Source of the DNA: Acidovorax sp. Leaf191
Lineage (GTDB): Bacteria; Pseudomonadota; Gammaproteobacteria; Burkholderiales; Burkholderiaceae_C
Assembly: GCF_001424425.1 (NCBI RefSeq)
Contig: NZ_LMPT01000019.1
Span: forward strand, 557,003-621,002
DNA length: 64,000 nucleotides
Direction of reading: 5' to 3'
Part shown: in pieces, positions 45,903 through 54,711 of the stretch
How positions within the stretch are numbered: the stretch's first letter is position 1
Layout of the letters: each line of letters begins with the position of its first letter
Program-made: the position numbers and the translations under genes
Notes under the pieces: generated by a model
Told to the model about the DNA's origin: nothing
What the model saw: only the letters and a program-made list of their open reading frames with translations
Databases searched by the model: none

Positions 45903-46883
45903 TCAGGCTGCCGACAGCCAGTCGCAGAACGCCACCGACGCCGGGTCCTGCGCGGCGCGGGCGGGCCGCAGCCAGTAGTACTTCTTCTCGCCCGACAGCA
46001 CATCGGCGAACGGCATCACCAGCAGCCCGCTGGCCAGCGCATCGCCCAGGAAACGCGGGTTGCCCAGCGCCACGCCCAGGCCCTGGATGGCCGCCTGCAC
46101 GCTCAGGTGGGCATGGTCGAACACCAGGTCGCCCGCGGGCTGCAGGCCGGGCGCGCCCGCCTCGCCCAGCCACTGCTGCCACACCAGCGGCGTGGAGCGG
46201 CTGTGCAGCAGCGTGAAGCGCGCCAGCCCCTCGGGCGACGCCACGGCCCGGCCGTCCGCCAGCAGCGCGGGGCTGCACACGGGCGTGAGCGCGTCGGGGA
46301 TGAAGGCGCCCAGGCTCACATCCCGCCACCCGCTGCGCTCGGGCAGCGCCGCCAGGTCGGCATCGGCAAAGCAGCGGATCGACACGTCGTACTGCGCCGG
46401 CTCGAAATCCATGAACCCCACCGTCGTGACCAGTTGCACATCCAGCCCCGGCATCTGCGCGCAAAAGCCCGCCAGGCGCGGAATGAGCCACTGCGATGCC
46501 AGCGTGGCCGTGGCGTTCACCACCAGCGTGTTGCGGCGGGTCAGCCGCTCGATGCCGGCGGTGGACTGCGCCATCAGGTCGAGCGCGCTGGTGATGCCTG
46601 GCAGCAGCGCGGCGCCCGGCGTGGTCAGCGCCAGGCGCCGGCCGTCGCGCCCGACCAGCGCCACGCCCAGCCATTCCTCCAGCGCCTTGATCTGGTGGCT
46701 GACGGAGCTTTGCGTCACGCTCAACTCGCGCGCCGCGTGGGTCACGCTGAGCAGCCGCCCGGCCGCCTCGAAGGCGCGCAGCATGTTCAGCGGCGGCAAG
46801 CGGCGTGCGGCGCTGCCTGCAATCGGGGTGGACGCGGCAGACCCAGCTGCCAGCCGCGCGTCAATCACATGAGATGAATTCAT
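45903..46883 (-). CDS. GcvA-type LysR transcriptional regulator
   Basis: 326 residues. Helix-turn-helix at about 28-90 (LPPLNMLRAFEAAGRLLSVT, then HAARELSVTQSSVSHQIKALEEWLG), effector domain from about 118 with STAGIERLTRRNTLVVNATA and VQAAIQGLGVALGNPRFLGD, as in GcvA/AmpR-like regulators. ATG 46883 (MNSSHVIDARLAAGS) is preferred to an upstream frame from 46946. It lies between hpnC (convergent) and a RidA-like gene (divergent), and near sdaA; an amino-acid role is plausible, since GcvA-type regulators often control amino-acid genes, but this is inference. Confidence 0.88.
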   Translation of the reverse strand: MNSSHVIDARLAAGSAASTPIAGSAARRLPPLNMLRAFEAAGRLLSVTHAARELSVTQSSVSHQIKALEEWLGVALVGRDGRRLALTTPGAALLPGITSALDLMAQSTAGIERLTRRNTLVVNATATLASQWLIPRLAGFCAQMPGLDVQLVTTVGFMDFEPAQYDVSIRCFADADLAALPERSGWRDVSLGAFIPDALTPVCSPALLADGRAVASPEGLARFTLLHSRSTPLVWQQWLGEAGAPGLQPAGDLVFDHAHLSVQAAIQGLGVALGNPRFLGDALASGLLVMPFADVLSGEKKYYWLRPARAAQDPASVAFCDWLSAA

Positions 46884-47155
46884 GATTGGCGGAAATATTG
46901 TCGATAGTCGCGCGCCGCACTGCTTCGTACGATGAGGCCCATGCATGGAAACACGCCGACCGACTGGATAGATTTACTCATTATGTGCCGTGCCTGCACG
47001 GCCCCGCTGCGGCCGGCCCGCAGGCCGAGCGGGCCCGGCCCCGCGCAGCGTGCTGCAGGCCCTGATCAGCGCAGACGGCCTGTGGGTTGGGCGATGTGGG
47101 CGATGTGGGCGGGGGCGGTGCGCACGCCGGCAGCCACGCCCCGGGCCCCTGCTGC

Positions 47156-47557
47156 ATGACGGGCATCGCAATGCTCCTGCCCCCAAGCGCGGCCCGGATG
47201 CCGCTGTGCGTGGGCGTGCGGCATACGCCCGGTGCGCTGTCCGTGCGCGTGGCGTACATCGCAGGGTCCGCACCGGCCGGCGCGGGCCCACAGGAGGCCC
47301 AGCGCCAGTTCGCCCAGGTGCTGGCCGCCACGGAGCGCCTGGTGCACGAGGCCGGCGCCAGCCTGGACCGGATGGTGTCGTGCGAAGTCTTCGTGCGCGA
47401 GCCTGCCGCCTGCCCGGCGGTCGAGGCCTTGCTGCGCACCTGGGCCGCACGCCGCTCTGGCTGCGCGCGCCTGGTGCGGCAACCACCCGGCGCCACGCCG
47501 CACGCCGACCTGGGGATGGCCCTGGTGGTCGCCCGGCCCGCCACCCCGGCGGACTGA
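47156..47557 (+). CDS. RidA (YjgF) family-like protein
   Basis: 133 residues from ATG 47156 (MTGIAMLLPPSAARMPL). Residues about 45-80, EAQRQFAQVLAATERLVHEA followed by GASLDRMVSCEVFVREP, match the RidA helix-and-strand core; the C-terminus ADLGMALVVARP corresponds to the final strand. The Arg of the usual PART motif appears as CARLVRQPP. RidA proteins deaminate reactive enamines/imines generated by PLP and serine/threonine dehydratases; a serine dehydratase (sdaA) follows on the same strand. It is more divergent than typical RidA, so catalytic competence is uncertain. A minus-strand frame overlaps but lacks domain signs. Confidence 0.6.
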   Translation: MTGIAMLLPPSAARMPLCVGVRHTPGALSVRVAYIAGSAPAGAGPQEAQRQFAQVLAATERLVHEAGASLDRMVSCEVFVREPAACPAVEALLRTWAARRSGCARLVRQPPGATPHADLGMALVVARPATPAD

Positions 47558-47995
47558 CCGGCTGCTGACGGCTGAACGACCGATCAGCGCCCCCGCCGGC
47601 CGACTGTAAGAAACATTCATGGGCGGCAAGCGCGGCCATTCGGCGGCCGATTTGCGCTGGAAATATTGATCAAAAACCGCCGCTACCGCGCTCCTGGAAA
47701 GCGCTAGCCGCTATCATTTTTGACATTTTGATGGGATGCGCCAACAGCATCCGGCGGAACGCCTGCGCCCCACTCAGGGTTTGCGCGTGTGCCGGCCAGC
47801 CCCGGCGCAGTTAGCCTCGCGCCCACTCCAGCACCAAGAGCGCTGGCGGTACGAAGGATGTTGTTTCAGACCCTGTTCTCAAAGACAGACAGACCGGCGG
47901 TGGCGCCACCCGCGCCACCGCTGCTTTCCATGCCCGGCATGGCATCCACGCAGCCTCGGCCCTACCCGGACCTACCCGGACACCCGCATACCACC
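47558..47995. other. Intergenic region before sdaA
   Basis: 438 bases including a family-A repeat (47668-47723, minus). The sdaA frame is open back to 47789, but that leader shows no conservation with the family. The sdaA promoter is presumably here. Confidence 0.45.
47668..47723 (-). repeat. Repeat family A, copy on minus strand
   Basis: Read on the minus strand: ATGATAGCGGCTAGCGCTTT, CCAGGAGCGCGGTAGCGGCGG, TTTTTGATC. GCGCT arms flank CCAGGA and a T-run follows; orientation opposite to the copies at 21268 and 43606. Might terminate minus-strand transcription. Confidence 0.65.
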
Positions 47996-49414
47996 ATGTC
48001 TGTCAGCGTTTTCGACCTCTTCAAGATCGGCATCGGCCCGTCCAGCTCCCACACCGTGGGGCCCATGATCGCGGCGCGGCAGTTTGCGTGCCACCTGCAG
48101 GCCGGCGCGGGCCTGGCCGCGGTGCAGGGCATTGCGGTCGAACTGTTCGGCTCGCTGTCAGCCACCGGCGTGGGCCACGGCACCGACAAGGCCGTGCTGC
48201 TGGGCCTGGCGGGCTTTGAGCCCGACACCATCGACCCCGACCAGATCGACCCGACCATCGCCGCCATCCGGGCCAGCCAGACGCTGAACCTGCTGGGCGA
48301 GCGCACCGTGCCCTTCATCGAGAAGGAGCACCTGCTCTTTCGCCGCAAGAGCCTGCCCCTGCACCCCAACGGCATGTGCTTTCACGCGTTCGATGCCCAG
48401 GGCACGGAGATCGCCCAGCGCGAGTACTACTCGGTGGGCGGCGGCTTCGTCATCGACGCCGCTGGTGAACGGGTGCTGAACCAGGCCGGCAGTGCACAGC
48501 CCGGCAGCGCCGGCCACGCGCAGGGCCTGCCCCACCCCTTTCGCACCGGCGCCGAAATGCTGGCCCAGTGCCAGGCCACCGGCCTCACGCCGGCGCAACT
48601 CATGGCCGTCAACGAAGCGCACTGGCGCAGCGCCGCCGAGGTGCGGCGCCAACTGCTGGCCATCTGGCGCACCATGGCCGGCGCCGTGCAGCGCGGCTGC
48701 GCCAGCACCGGCCACCTGCCCGGGCCGATGCGGGTACGCCGACGCGCGGCCGAACTGCACCGCAACCTGAAGGCCCACCCCGAGGCCGCGCTGCGCGACC
48801 CGCTGTCCATGCTGGACTGGGTGAACCTCTACGCCATGGCCGTCAACGAAGAAAACGCCGCGGGCGGCCGCGTCGTGACCGCCCCCACCAACGGCGCCGC
48901 GGGCGTGATCCCGGCGGTGCTGCACTACTACGTCAACTTCTTGCAAGGCGCCCGGGAAGGCAGCGCCGCCAACGAGGACGGCATCGCCACGTTTTTGCTC
49001 ACCGCAGGCGCCATCGGCATCATCTACAAGGAAAACGCGTCCCTGTCAGGTGCCGAGGTGGGTTGCCAGGGCGAGGTGGGCGTGGCCTGCTCGATGGCCG
49101 CAGGCGCCCTGGCCGCCGTGATGGGCGGCACGCCCGAGCAGATCGAGAATGCCGCCGAGATCGGCATGGAGCACAACCTGGGCATGACCTGCGACCCCGT
49201 GGGCGGCCTGGTGCAGATCCCCTGCATCGAGCGCAACGCCATGGGTGCCATCAAGGCCATCAACGCCGCCCGCATGGCGCTGCGCGGCGACGGCCAGCAC
49301 GTGGTGTCGCTCGACAAGGTCATCAAGACCATGATGCAGACCGGCGCCGACATGAAGGTGAAATACAAGGAAACCTCGCGCGGCGGCCTGGCGGTGAATG
49401 TTGTGGAATGCTGA
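47996..49414 (+). CDS. sdaA: L-serine ammonia-lyase (single-chain, Fe-S)
   Basis: 472-residue [4Fe-4S] enzyme converting L-serine to pyruvate and ammonia. Start [20 protein letters not shown] matches SdaA; N-terminal beta domain to about 160, catalytic alpha domain with [20 protein letters not shown], the cluster cysteines in [19 protein letters not shown] and [19 protein letters not shown], and C-terminal [15 protein letters not shown] begin at 47996; the longer frame to 47789 is unsupported. A RidA-like gene lies upstream and an amino-acid binding protein downstream, a sensible amino-acid context. Confidence 0.95.
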   Translation: MSVSVFDLFKIGIGPSSSHTVGPMIAARQFACHLQAGAGLAAVQGIAVELFGSLSATGVGHGTDKAVLLGLAGFEPDTIDPDQIDPTIAAIRASQTLNLLGERTVPFIEKEHLLFRRKSLPLHPNGMCFHAFDAQGTEIAQREYYSVGGGFVIDAAGERVLNQAGSAQPGSAGHAQGLPHPFRTGAEMLAQCQATGLTPAQLMAVNEAHWRSAAEVRRQLLAIWRTMAGAVQRGCASTGHLPGPMRVRRRAAELHRNLKAHPEAALRDPLSMLDWVNLYAMAVNEENAAGGRVVTAPTNGAAGVIPAVLHYYVNFLQGAREGSAANEDGIATFLLTAGAIGIIYKENASLSGAEVGCQGEVGVACSMAAGALAAVMGGTPEQIENAAEIGMEHNLGMTCDPVGGLVQIPCIERNAMGAIKAINAARMALRGDGQHVVSLDKVIKTMMQTGADMKVKYKETSRGGLAVNVVEC

Positions 49415-49536
49415 CGCCCGCCACCGGCCACGCATACAACTGACGCGGCGCCGGTACACAATCCGCGCTCAGCATACCGGCCACTCGGGCGCAGGGTGTC
49501 CCATCAGGCGCCCTGCGGCGCCGTTCACAGCTTCGC

Positions 49537-49581
49537 TGCTTCTTCTGCTTCTTCTGCTTCTTCTGCTTCTTCTGCTTCTTC
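49537..49581 (+). repeat. 9-nt microsatellite upstream of amino-acid binding protein gene
   Basis: Five exact copies of TGCTTCTTC, ending 20 bases before the ATG at 49602. The pyrimidine-only transcript of this region leaves the downstream gene without a purine-rich Shine-Dalgarno. Confidence 0.95.
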
Positions 49582-49601
49582 TTCCTCCGTTGGTCTCCTT
49601 C

Positions 49602-50504
49602 ATGAAAATCTCCTCGATGCTGCGCCCGTGGGCGCTGATGGCCGCTCTGGCGTGCGCCGCCGCCGCACCCGCCTGGGCCGAAGACACCCTGGGCCGCATT
49701 GCCAGCGCGGGCGAACTGCGCCTGGGCCACCGCGAAAAGTCCCTGCCGTTCTCGTACAAGGACGCCAACTCGGGCAAGGTACAGGGCTACACGGTGGACA
49801 TCTGCCTGCAGATCTTTGAAGAGATCAAGAAAGAGCTCAAGCGGCCCGACCTCAAGCTGACCTACCTGCTGGTGGACGGCAAGAACCGCATCACCGACGT
49901 GAAGAACAACGTGGTGGACCTGGAGTGCGGCGGCACGGCCAACACCGCCGCGCGCCAGAAGGAAATCGCCTTCAGCCACCACATCTTCGTGGCGTCGTCC
50001 GCGTTTTTGGTGAAGAAGACCTCCGGCATCAAGACGCTGGACGACCTGCAGGGCAAGAAGATCGCCGTGCAGGGCAAGACCACCAACGAAAACCTGCTCA
50101 AGGCCAACGAGCGCACCTTTGCACGCAAGTTCAACTACGTGCCGGTCGACAGCACGCTCGACGCAGTGAACGCCCTGGTCAAGGGCGACGCCGACGCCGC
50201 GTTCGCTGACGACGCGGGCATCTGGATTCCGCTCACCCGCCTGGGCAAGTCCATGGACGAGTACCAGTTTCTGGAAAAGCGCCTCTCGGTCGAGCCCTAC
50301 AGCATCGGCCTGCGCCGCGAAGACCCCAAGTTCAAGGAACTCGTGGACCGCGTCACCCGCCGCATGATCCAGAACGGCGAGTTGACCGCGCTGTACAAGA
50401 AATGGTTCAGCTCGGAACAGGGCACGCTGCTGCCCATGAGCGTCTTCATGAAGGAAGCCCTGCGCCGGCCGAGCGACATCGGGGTGGAGCAGATCGCGTT
50501 CTGA
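49602..50504 (+). CDS. Amino-acid ABC transporter substrate-binding protein (GltI-like)
   Basis: 300-residue periplasmic binding protein. Signal peptide of about 26 residues (MKISSMLRPWALMAALACAA ... AWAE), then the two-lobed SBP_bac_3 fold: GELRLGHREKSLPFSYKDAN, GYTVDICLQIFEEIK, NNVVDLECGGTANTAARQKE (ligand loop typical of glutamate/aspartate receptors) and DAVNALVKGDADAAFADDAG. No permease or ATPase gene is adjacent, so it is an orphan receptor in this window. The ATG at 49602 gives a proper signal peptide; the frame continues upstream as a poly-Leu run through the 9-nt repeat, which I do not consider coding. No Shine-Dalgarno is visible. Confidence 0.9.
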   Translation: MKISSMLRPWALMAALACAAAAPAWAEDTLGRIASAGELRLGHREKSLPFSYKDANSGKVQGYTVDICLQIFEEIKKELKRPDLKLTYLLVDGKNRITDVKNNVVDLECGGTANTAARQKEIAFSHHIFVASSAFLVKKTSGIKTLDDLQGKKIAVQGKTTNENLLKANERTFARKFNYVPVDSTLDAVNALVKGDADAAFADDAGIWIPLTRLGKSMDEYQFLEKRLSVEPYSIGLRREDPKFKELVDRVTRRMIQNGELTALYKKWFSSEQGTLLPMSVFMKEALRRPSDIGVEQIAF

Positions 50505-50844
50505 AGCCCCCCTGAGTCGCTTCGCGCCTCCGTGGCAGTGCCAGAGGCACGGCCTCTTCGGCCTGTCCAAGCCTGCGCAGGCAGGCTTGGAGCCGCAGGC
50601 CTCAGCCCCGGAGGGGGACGCACCCGGTGGCCTGGCCAAGCCAGTTCCACGGGTGCCCTCGCTTGGAGCGTGCCAGTTTCGTGGGCTGCGCGCTGAACCG
50701 AAAACGGTCGGCCACCTTCACAAAGCCTCCGCCACCGAGCAGAACGCATCCTGTCTCTGGCACCGCCCCTTTCCCACGAGAACATGGGCTGCCGGCAATT
50801 TGGCTCACCAGCCGCCGCGTCGGCCCATGGGACAATCTCACCCC
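50505..50844. other. Intergenic region occupied by repeat family B
   Basis: 340 bases before hpnD. More than half is a long family-B repeat; the last 150 bases should contain the hpnD promoter. No gene. Confidence 0.5.
50506..50692. repeat. Dispersed repeat family B, long copy
   Basis: CCCCCCTGAGTCGCTTCGCG at the left, GGAGGGGGACGCACCCGGTG and GGCCTGGCCAAGCCAGTTCC then a GCTTGGAGCGTGCCAGTTTC tail at the right; between them an about 75-base insertion with its own inverted repeat (AAGCCTGC / GCAGGCTT). Starts 2 bases after the preceding stop. Confidence 0.75.
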
Positions 50845-51684
50845 ATGACCCCACAGCAATACGTACAGCAAAAAGCCGTGGCCTCGGGCAGCAGCTTCTA
50901 CTACGCCTTCCTGTTCCTGCCGGCCCCGCGCCGCGCCGCGATCACGGCGTTTTACGCGTTCTGCCGCGAAGTGGATGATGTGGTGGACGAAGTCTCCGAC
51001 CCGGGCGTGGCCCGCACCAAACTCGCCTGGTGGCAGGCCGAAGTGGCCAAGTCCTATGCCGGCCAGCCCACCCACCCCGTGATGCAGGCGCTGATGCCGC
51101 ACACGGCCGAATACGGCATCGAGCAACGCCACCTGCAGGCCGTCATCGACGGCTGCCAGATGGACCTGGAGCAGACGCGCTACCTCGACTTTGCAGGCCT
51201 CAAGGGCTACTGCCACCTGGTGGCAGGCATCGTGGGCGAAGTCACGGCGCGCATCTTCGGCCAGACCGACGAGCGCACCACGCAGTACGCCCACACCCTG
51301 GGCCTGGCCTTCCAGCTCACCAACATCATCCGCGACGTGGGCGAGGACGCCATGATGGGCCGCATCTACCTGCCCGTCAGCGAACTGCAGCAGTTCGACG
51401 TGAAGGCGCACGAGATCTTGAAGCGCACGTATTCCGACCGCTTCACCGCGCTGATGCGCTTTCAGGCGGAGCGTGCGCACCGCCTCTACGACGAGGCCCT
51501 GGCCCTGCTACCCGCTGCCGACCGCCGCGCGCAAAAGCCCGGCCTCATGATGGCCAGCATCTACCGCACGCTGCTGCGCGAGATCGAGCACGAAAACTTC
51601 CAGGTGCTGCACCAGCGCATCCGCCTCACCCCCCTGCGCAAGTTCTGGCTGGCGTGGAAGGTGCAGGCCCTGGGCAGGATGTGA
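50845..51684 (+). CDS. hpnD: Presqualene diphosphate synthase HpnD
   Basis: 279-residue enzyme joining two farnesyl diphosphates to presqualene diphosphate, first step of the HpnCDE route to squalene for hopanoids. Motifs: YAFCREVDDVVDEVSDP (first Asp-rich), GVEQ-type GIEQRHLQAVIDGCQMDLEQ, and NIIRDVGEDAMMGRIYLP (second). Start at 50845 (MTPQQYVQQKAVASGSSFYY) is the family N-terminus. hpnE begins 37 bases after its stop, same strand. Confidence 0.95.
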   Translation: MTPQQYVQQKAVASGSSFYYAFLFLPAPRRAAITAFYAFCREVDDVVDEVSDPGVARTKLAWWQAEVAKSYAGQPTHPVMQALMPHTAEYGIEQRHLQAVIDGCQMDLEQTRYLDFAGLKGYCHLVAGIVGEVTARIFGQTDERTTQYAHTLGLAFQLTNIIRDVGEDAMMGRIYLPVSELQQFDVKAHEILKRTYSDRFTALMRFQAERAHRLYDEALALLPAADRRAQKPGLMMASIYRTLLREIEHENFQVLHQRIRLTPLRKFWLAWKVQALGRM

Positions 51685-51721
51685 GCGCGTCCCCTCCATC
51701 TGAACGACTGGAAGTACTGAG

Positions 51722-53041
51722 ATGAAAGTCGCCGTCATCGGCGCCGGCTGGGCCGGCATGGCTGCGGCCATCGCGCACGCGCAGGCGGGGCGCGATGTCA
51801 CGGTGTTCGAAGCCGCCCGCACCGTGGGCGGCCGGGCGCGTGCCGTGCCCGCCACCCTGCCAGGGGGCAAGGCTGCCACGCTCGACAACGGCCAGCACAT
51901 CCTCATCGGCGCCTACGCTGAAAGCCTGCGCCTGATGCGCCTGGTGGGGGTGGACGCCAGCACCGCGCTGCTGCGCCTGCCGCTCACGCTGCAGTTCCCA
52001 GACGGCCAGGGGCTGCAGCTGCCCGACCTGCCGCCACCGCTGGATGCGCTGCTGGGCATCGTGCGTGCCAAGGGCTGGAGCCTTGGCGACAAGCTGGCGC
52101 TGCTGCGCACGGCCACCGCGTGGCAGTTGAAGGGCTTCCGCTGCGCGCCCGCGACCTCGGTGGCCGACCTGTGCGCGCCGCTCACGCCCCGCCTGATGGC
52201 CGAGTTCATCGACCCGCTGTGTGTGTCGGCCCTGAACACCCCCGCGCACCAGGCCAGCGGCCAGGTGTTTCTGCGCGTGCTGCAAGACAGCCTGTTCAGC
52301 GGGCGCGGCGGCTCCAACCTGCTGCTGCCACGCGTTGACCTGGGCGCGCTGTTCCCCGAGCCTGCAGTGCGCTGGCTGAAGGCCCAGGGTCGCCACCAGG
52401 TCATCACCGGCCAGCGTGCACTGCGGCTGCAGCCGCAGCCCGGCGGACGCTGGCAGGTCATCGGCGCGGCCGGCCTCTTGGGTGCCGCTGACGACGCCCC
52501 CGACGTGTTCGACCACGTGACCCTTGCATGCCCATCGTGGGAGGCCGGCAGGCTCGTGGCGGCTGTCGCCGGTGAGGCCGGTTTGGCGAGTGCCCGCCCG
52601 TGGAGCACGTTGGCAGGCGCCCTGCGCTTTGAGGCCATCACTACGGTCTACGCCCATGCCCCAGGCGCACGCCTGCCCCAGCCCATGCTGGCATTGCGCA
52701 GCACGCCGCACAGCCCCGCGCAGTTCGTTTTCGACCGCGGCCAGCTGGACGGCCAGCACGGGCTGCTGGCCTTCGTGGTGAGCGCCAGCGACGGCGAGCG
52801 CTCTCACATCGAGCAACAGGTGCTGCAGCAAGCCGCCGTGCAGCTGGGCATCAGCGCCTTGCAGCCCGTGCAGACCGTGGTGGAAAAACGAGCCACCTTC
52901 GCCTGCACTCCCGGCCTGGCGCGCCCCGGTCTGCAGGTGCTGCCCGGCCTGACGGCCTGCGGCGACTATGTGGACGGCCCCTACCCCGCCACGCTGGAAG
53001 GCGCGGTGCTCAGCGGCACTGCGGTGGCGGCCAGCGTTTGA
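51722..53041 (+). CDS. hpnE: Hydroxysqualene dehydroxylase HpnE
   Basis: 439-residue FAD-dependent amine-oxidase-fold enzyme that reduces hydroxysqualene to squalene. N-terminal dinucleotide motif VAVIGAGWAGMAAAIAHAQAG with VFEAARTVGGRARAV, DNGQHILIGAYAESLRLMRLVG for the substrate side, and C-terminal GLQVLPGLTACGDYVDGPYP TLEGAVLSG FAD signature (written in two parts). Completes the hpnC-D-E set. A squalene-hopene cyclase is not in the window. Confidence 0.94.
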   Translation: MKVAVIGAGWAGMAAAIAHAQAGRDVTVFEAARTVGGRARAVPATLPGGKAATLDNGQHILIGAYAESLRLMRLVGVDASTALLRLPLTLQFPDGQGLQLPDLPPPLDALLGIVRAKGWSLGDKLALLRTATAWQLKGFRCAPATSVADLCAPLTPRLMAEFIDPLCVSALNTPAHQASGQVFLRVLQDSLFSGRGGSNLLLPRVDLGALFPEPAVRWLKAQGRHQVITGQRALRLQPQPGGRWQVIGAAGLLGAADDAPDVFDHVTLACPSWEAGRLVAAVAGEAGLASARPWSTLAGALRFEAITTVYAHAPGARLPQPMLALRSTPHSPAQFVFDRGQLDGQHGLLAFVVSASDGERSHIEQQVLQQAAVQLGISALQPVQTVVEKRATFACTPGLARPGLQVLPGLTACGDYVDGPYPATLEGAVLSGTAVAASV

Positions 53042-53147
53042 CGGCCGCGCCCCCGGGAAAACCCCAGGCCGACTGACAGCATTCCGAAAGCCCACAGCGC
53101 GCACCATCGCGTTCTGTCATGCCTACCTGGCTTTCTCGGAGACACAC

Positions 53148-54161
53148 ATGCCCATCGACCCACAATTCCCCCACCACCTGCACCCCACCCGACGCCACCT
53201 GCTGGGCGCTGGCGGCGCCCTGGCGCTCGGCGGCATGCTGCCCACACTGGCGTCGGCCCAGGCCGCCTGGCCTGCGAAGTCGATCCGCTTCGTCGTGCCG
53301 TTTGCACCGGGCGGCAGCTCCGAGATCGTGGCGCGCTCCACCGCGGCCGAGCTGACCAAGACGCTGGGCCAGAGCGTGTTCGTGGACAACAAGCCCGGCG
53401 CCGCCGGCAACATCGCCATGTCGGAAGTGGCGCGCGCCGACGACCAGCACACTGTCATCCTGGGCCACATCGGCACGCTGGCCGTCAACCCCTACATCTT
53501 CGACAAGCTGCCCTACGACGCCAACAAGGACTTCAAGCCCGTGAGCCTGCTGGCCAAGGTGCCCAGCCTGTACGTGGTGCACCCCGACGTGCCGGCCAAG
53601 AACCTCAAGGAGTTCATCGCCTACGCCAAGAAGAACCCCGCCAAGCTCAGCTACGGCTCGGCAGGCAACGGCAGCGCGGGCCACCTCGCGTTCGAATACC
53701 TCAAGATGACTGCCGAGATCTTCATGCTGCACGTGCCCTACCGCGGCACCGGCCCCATGATGACCGACCTGCTCTCGGGCCGCCTCGACGCCGCCGCCGT
53801 GGGCGCCGCGGCCCTGCTGCCTTTCATCAAGTCGGGCAAGGTGCGCTGCATCGCCACCGGCTCGGCCCAGCGCCTGCCCCAGCTGCCCGACGTGCCCACC
53901 GTGGCCGAGCAGGGCTTCCCGGGCTTTGAGATGACGCAGTGGTACGGCATGCTGGCCCCGGCCACCCTGCCCAAGGAACACCTGGACAAACTGGCCATCG
54001 AAACCGCCAAGGCCGTCAAGGCGCCCGACTCGCTCAAGCGCCTGAACGGCGACGCCGCCGAAGCCATCGGCGGCACGCCCGCACAGTTCGCGCAGTTCAT
54101 CGCGGCCGAGCAGGCGCGCTGGCAAAAGGTGCTCAAGCGCGCGCAGGTAAAACCAGACTGA
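53148..54161 (+). CDS. Bug-type tripartite tricarboxylate transporter receptor
   Basis: 337-residue periplasmic solute receptor of the Bug/TctC family. Signal with twin-arginine TRRHLLGAGGALALG (about residues 14-40), so Tat export is plausible; then WPAKSIRFVVPFAPGGSSEI, DNKPGAAGNIAMSEVARAD, GSAGNGSAGHLAFEYLK, HVPYRGTGPMMTDLLSGRLD and the LPDVPTVAEQGFPGFE signature. Bug proteins bind small carboxylates. No TctA/B permease adjacent. GGAG 7 bases before ATG 53148. Follows hpnE by 106 bases. Confidence 0.93.
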   Translation: MPIDPQFPHHLHPTRRHLLGAGGALALGGMLPTLASAQAAWPAKSIRFVVPFAPGGSSEIVARSTAAELTKTLGQSVFVDNKPGAAGNIAMSEVARADDQHTVILGHIGTLAVNPYIFDKLPYDANKDFKPVSLLAKVPSLYVVHPDVPAKNLKEFIAYAKKNPAKLSYGSAGNGSAGHLAFEYLKMTAEIFMLHVPYRGTGPMMTDLLSGRLDAAAVGAAALLPFIKSGKVRCIATGSAQRLPQLPDVPTVAEQGFPGFEMTQWYGMLAPATLPKEHLDKLAIETAKAVKAPDSLKRLNGDAAEAIGGTPAQFAQFIAAEQARWQKVLKRAQVKPD

Positions 54162-54187
54162 CCCGGGGCCTTGGCAGTGCCCTGGCC

Positions 54188-54673
54188 TCAACGCAGCAGA
54201 GTCCAGAGAATGCTGAGCGCCACCGCATACAGCGCACCGAAGACGGCGCAGGCCGTCAACCAGCCATCGTTGCGCGGCGCCTCGGGCGGTTCACCACCGC
54301 CCCAGGCCGCGATCCACCCCATCAGAAAATACGACAGGCCCGCGATGGCTTTGATCAGCATCTCGGGCGCTGCCGCACCGCCTGCGGCGCCGGCCAACGC
54401 ACCAGCGAGCAACAACGACTGCATCTGCGCAAAAGACTGACCGATGCTCATCCCTACGGCGACGATCAACAGCGCCATCACCAACCCGCACGCCAGCCCC
54501 AACAGGCTGCAGGCAGCGCGGAACACCAGGCCCGATGCCCACCAGGTCGCGGTGTCAACCTCACCCGGTACCGCCGACTGGCGCCGCCGAACCTTCGATA
54601 CCAATCCGTCTTCCTTGCCCATCCGCTGCTCCTGCGCCGTGATCGACAGAGTATGTCCGGTCTCGGCTTTCAT
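54188..54673 (-). CDS. Hypothetical multi-pass membrane protein
   Basis: 161 residues with a charged N-terminus (KAETGHTLSITAQEQRMGKE), then about three to four hydrophobic segments at 53-75, 80-100 (Ala/Gly rich) and 105-125, 137-158. No family recognised. ATG 54673 taken; TTG at 54688 and ATG 54622 are alternatives. Divergent from the TctD-like regulator, with 38 bases between, so shared regulation is possible. Confidence 0.65.
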   Translation of the reverse strand: MKAETGHTLSITAQEQRMGKEDGLVSKVRRRQSAVPGEVDTATWWASGLVFRAACSLLGLACGLVMALLIVAVGMSIGQSFAQMQSLLLAGALAGAAGGAAAPEMLIKAIAGLSYFLMGWIAAWGGGEPPEAPRNDGWLTACAVFGALYAVALSILWTLLR

Positions 54674-54711
54674 GGGCTGCGGTTTCAAGGTGCCGCGTTA
54701 GCATCCCACCC

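Noticed and set aside
46981-47544. Minus-strand frame opposite the RidA-like gene
   Set aside because: No domain or Shine-Dalgarno; the plus frame shows a RidA-like core. Kept as a caveat because the RidA match is moderate.
49398-49601. N-terminal poly-Leu extension of the amino-acid receptor
   Set aside because: The Leu run is the 9-nt repeat read in frame; the signal peptide begins properly at 49602.
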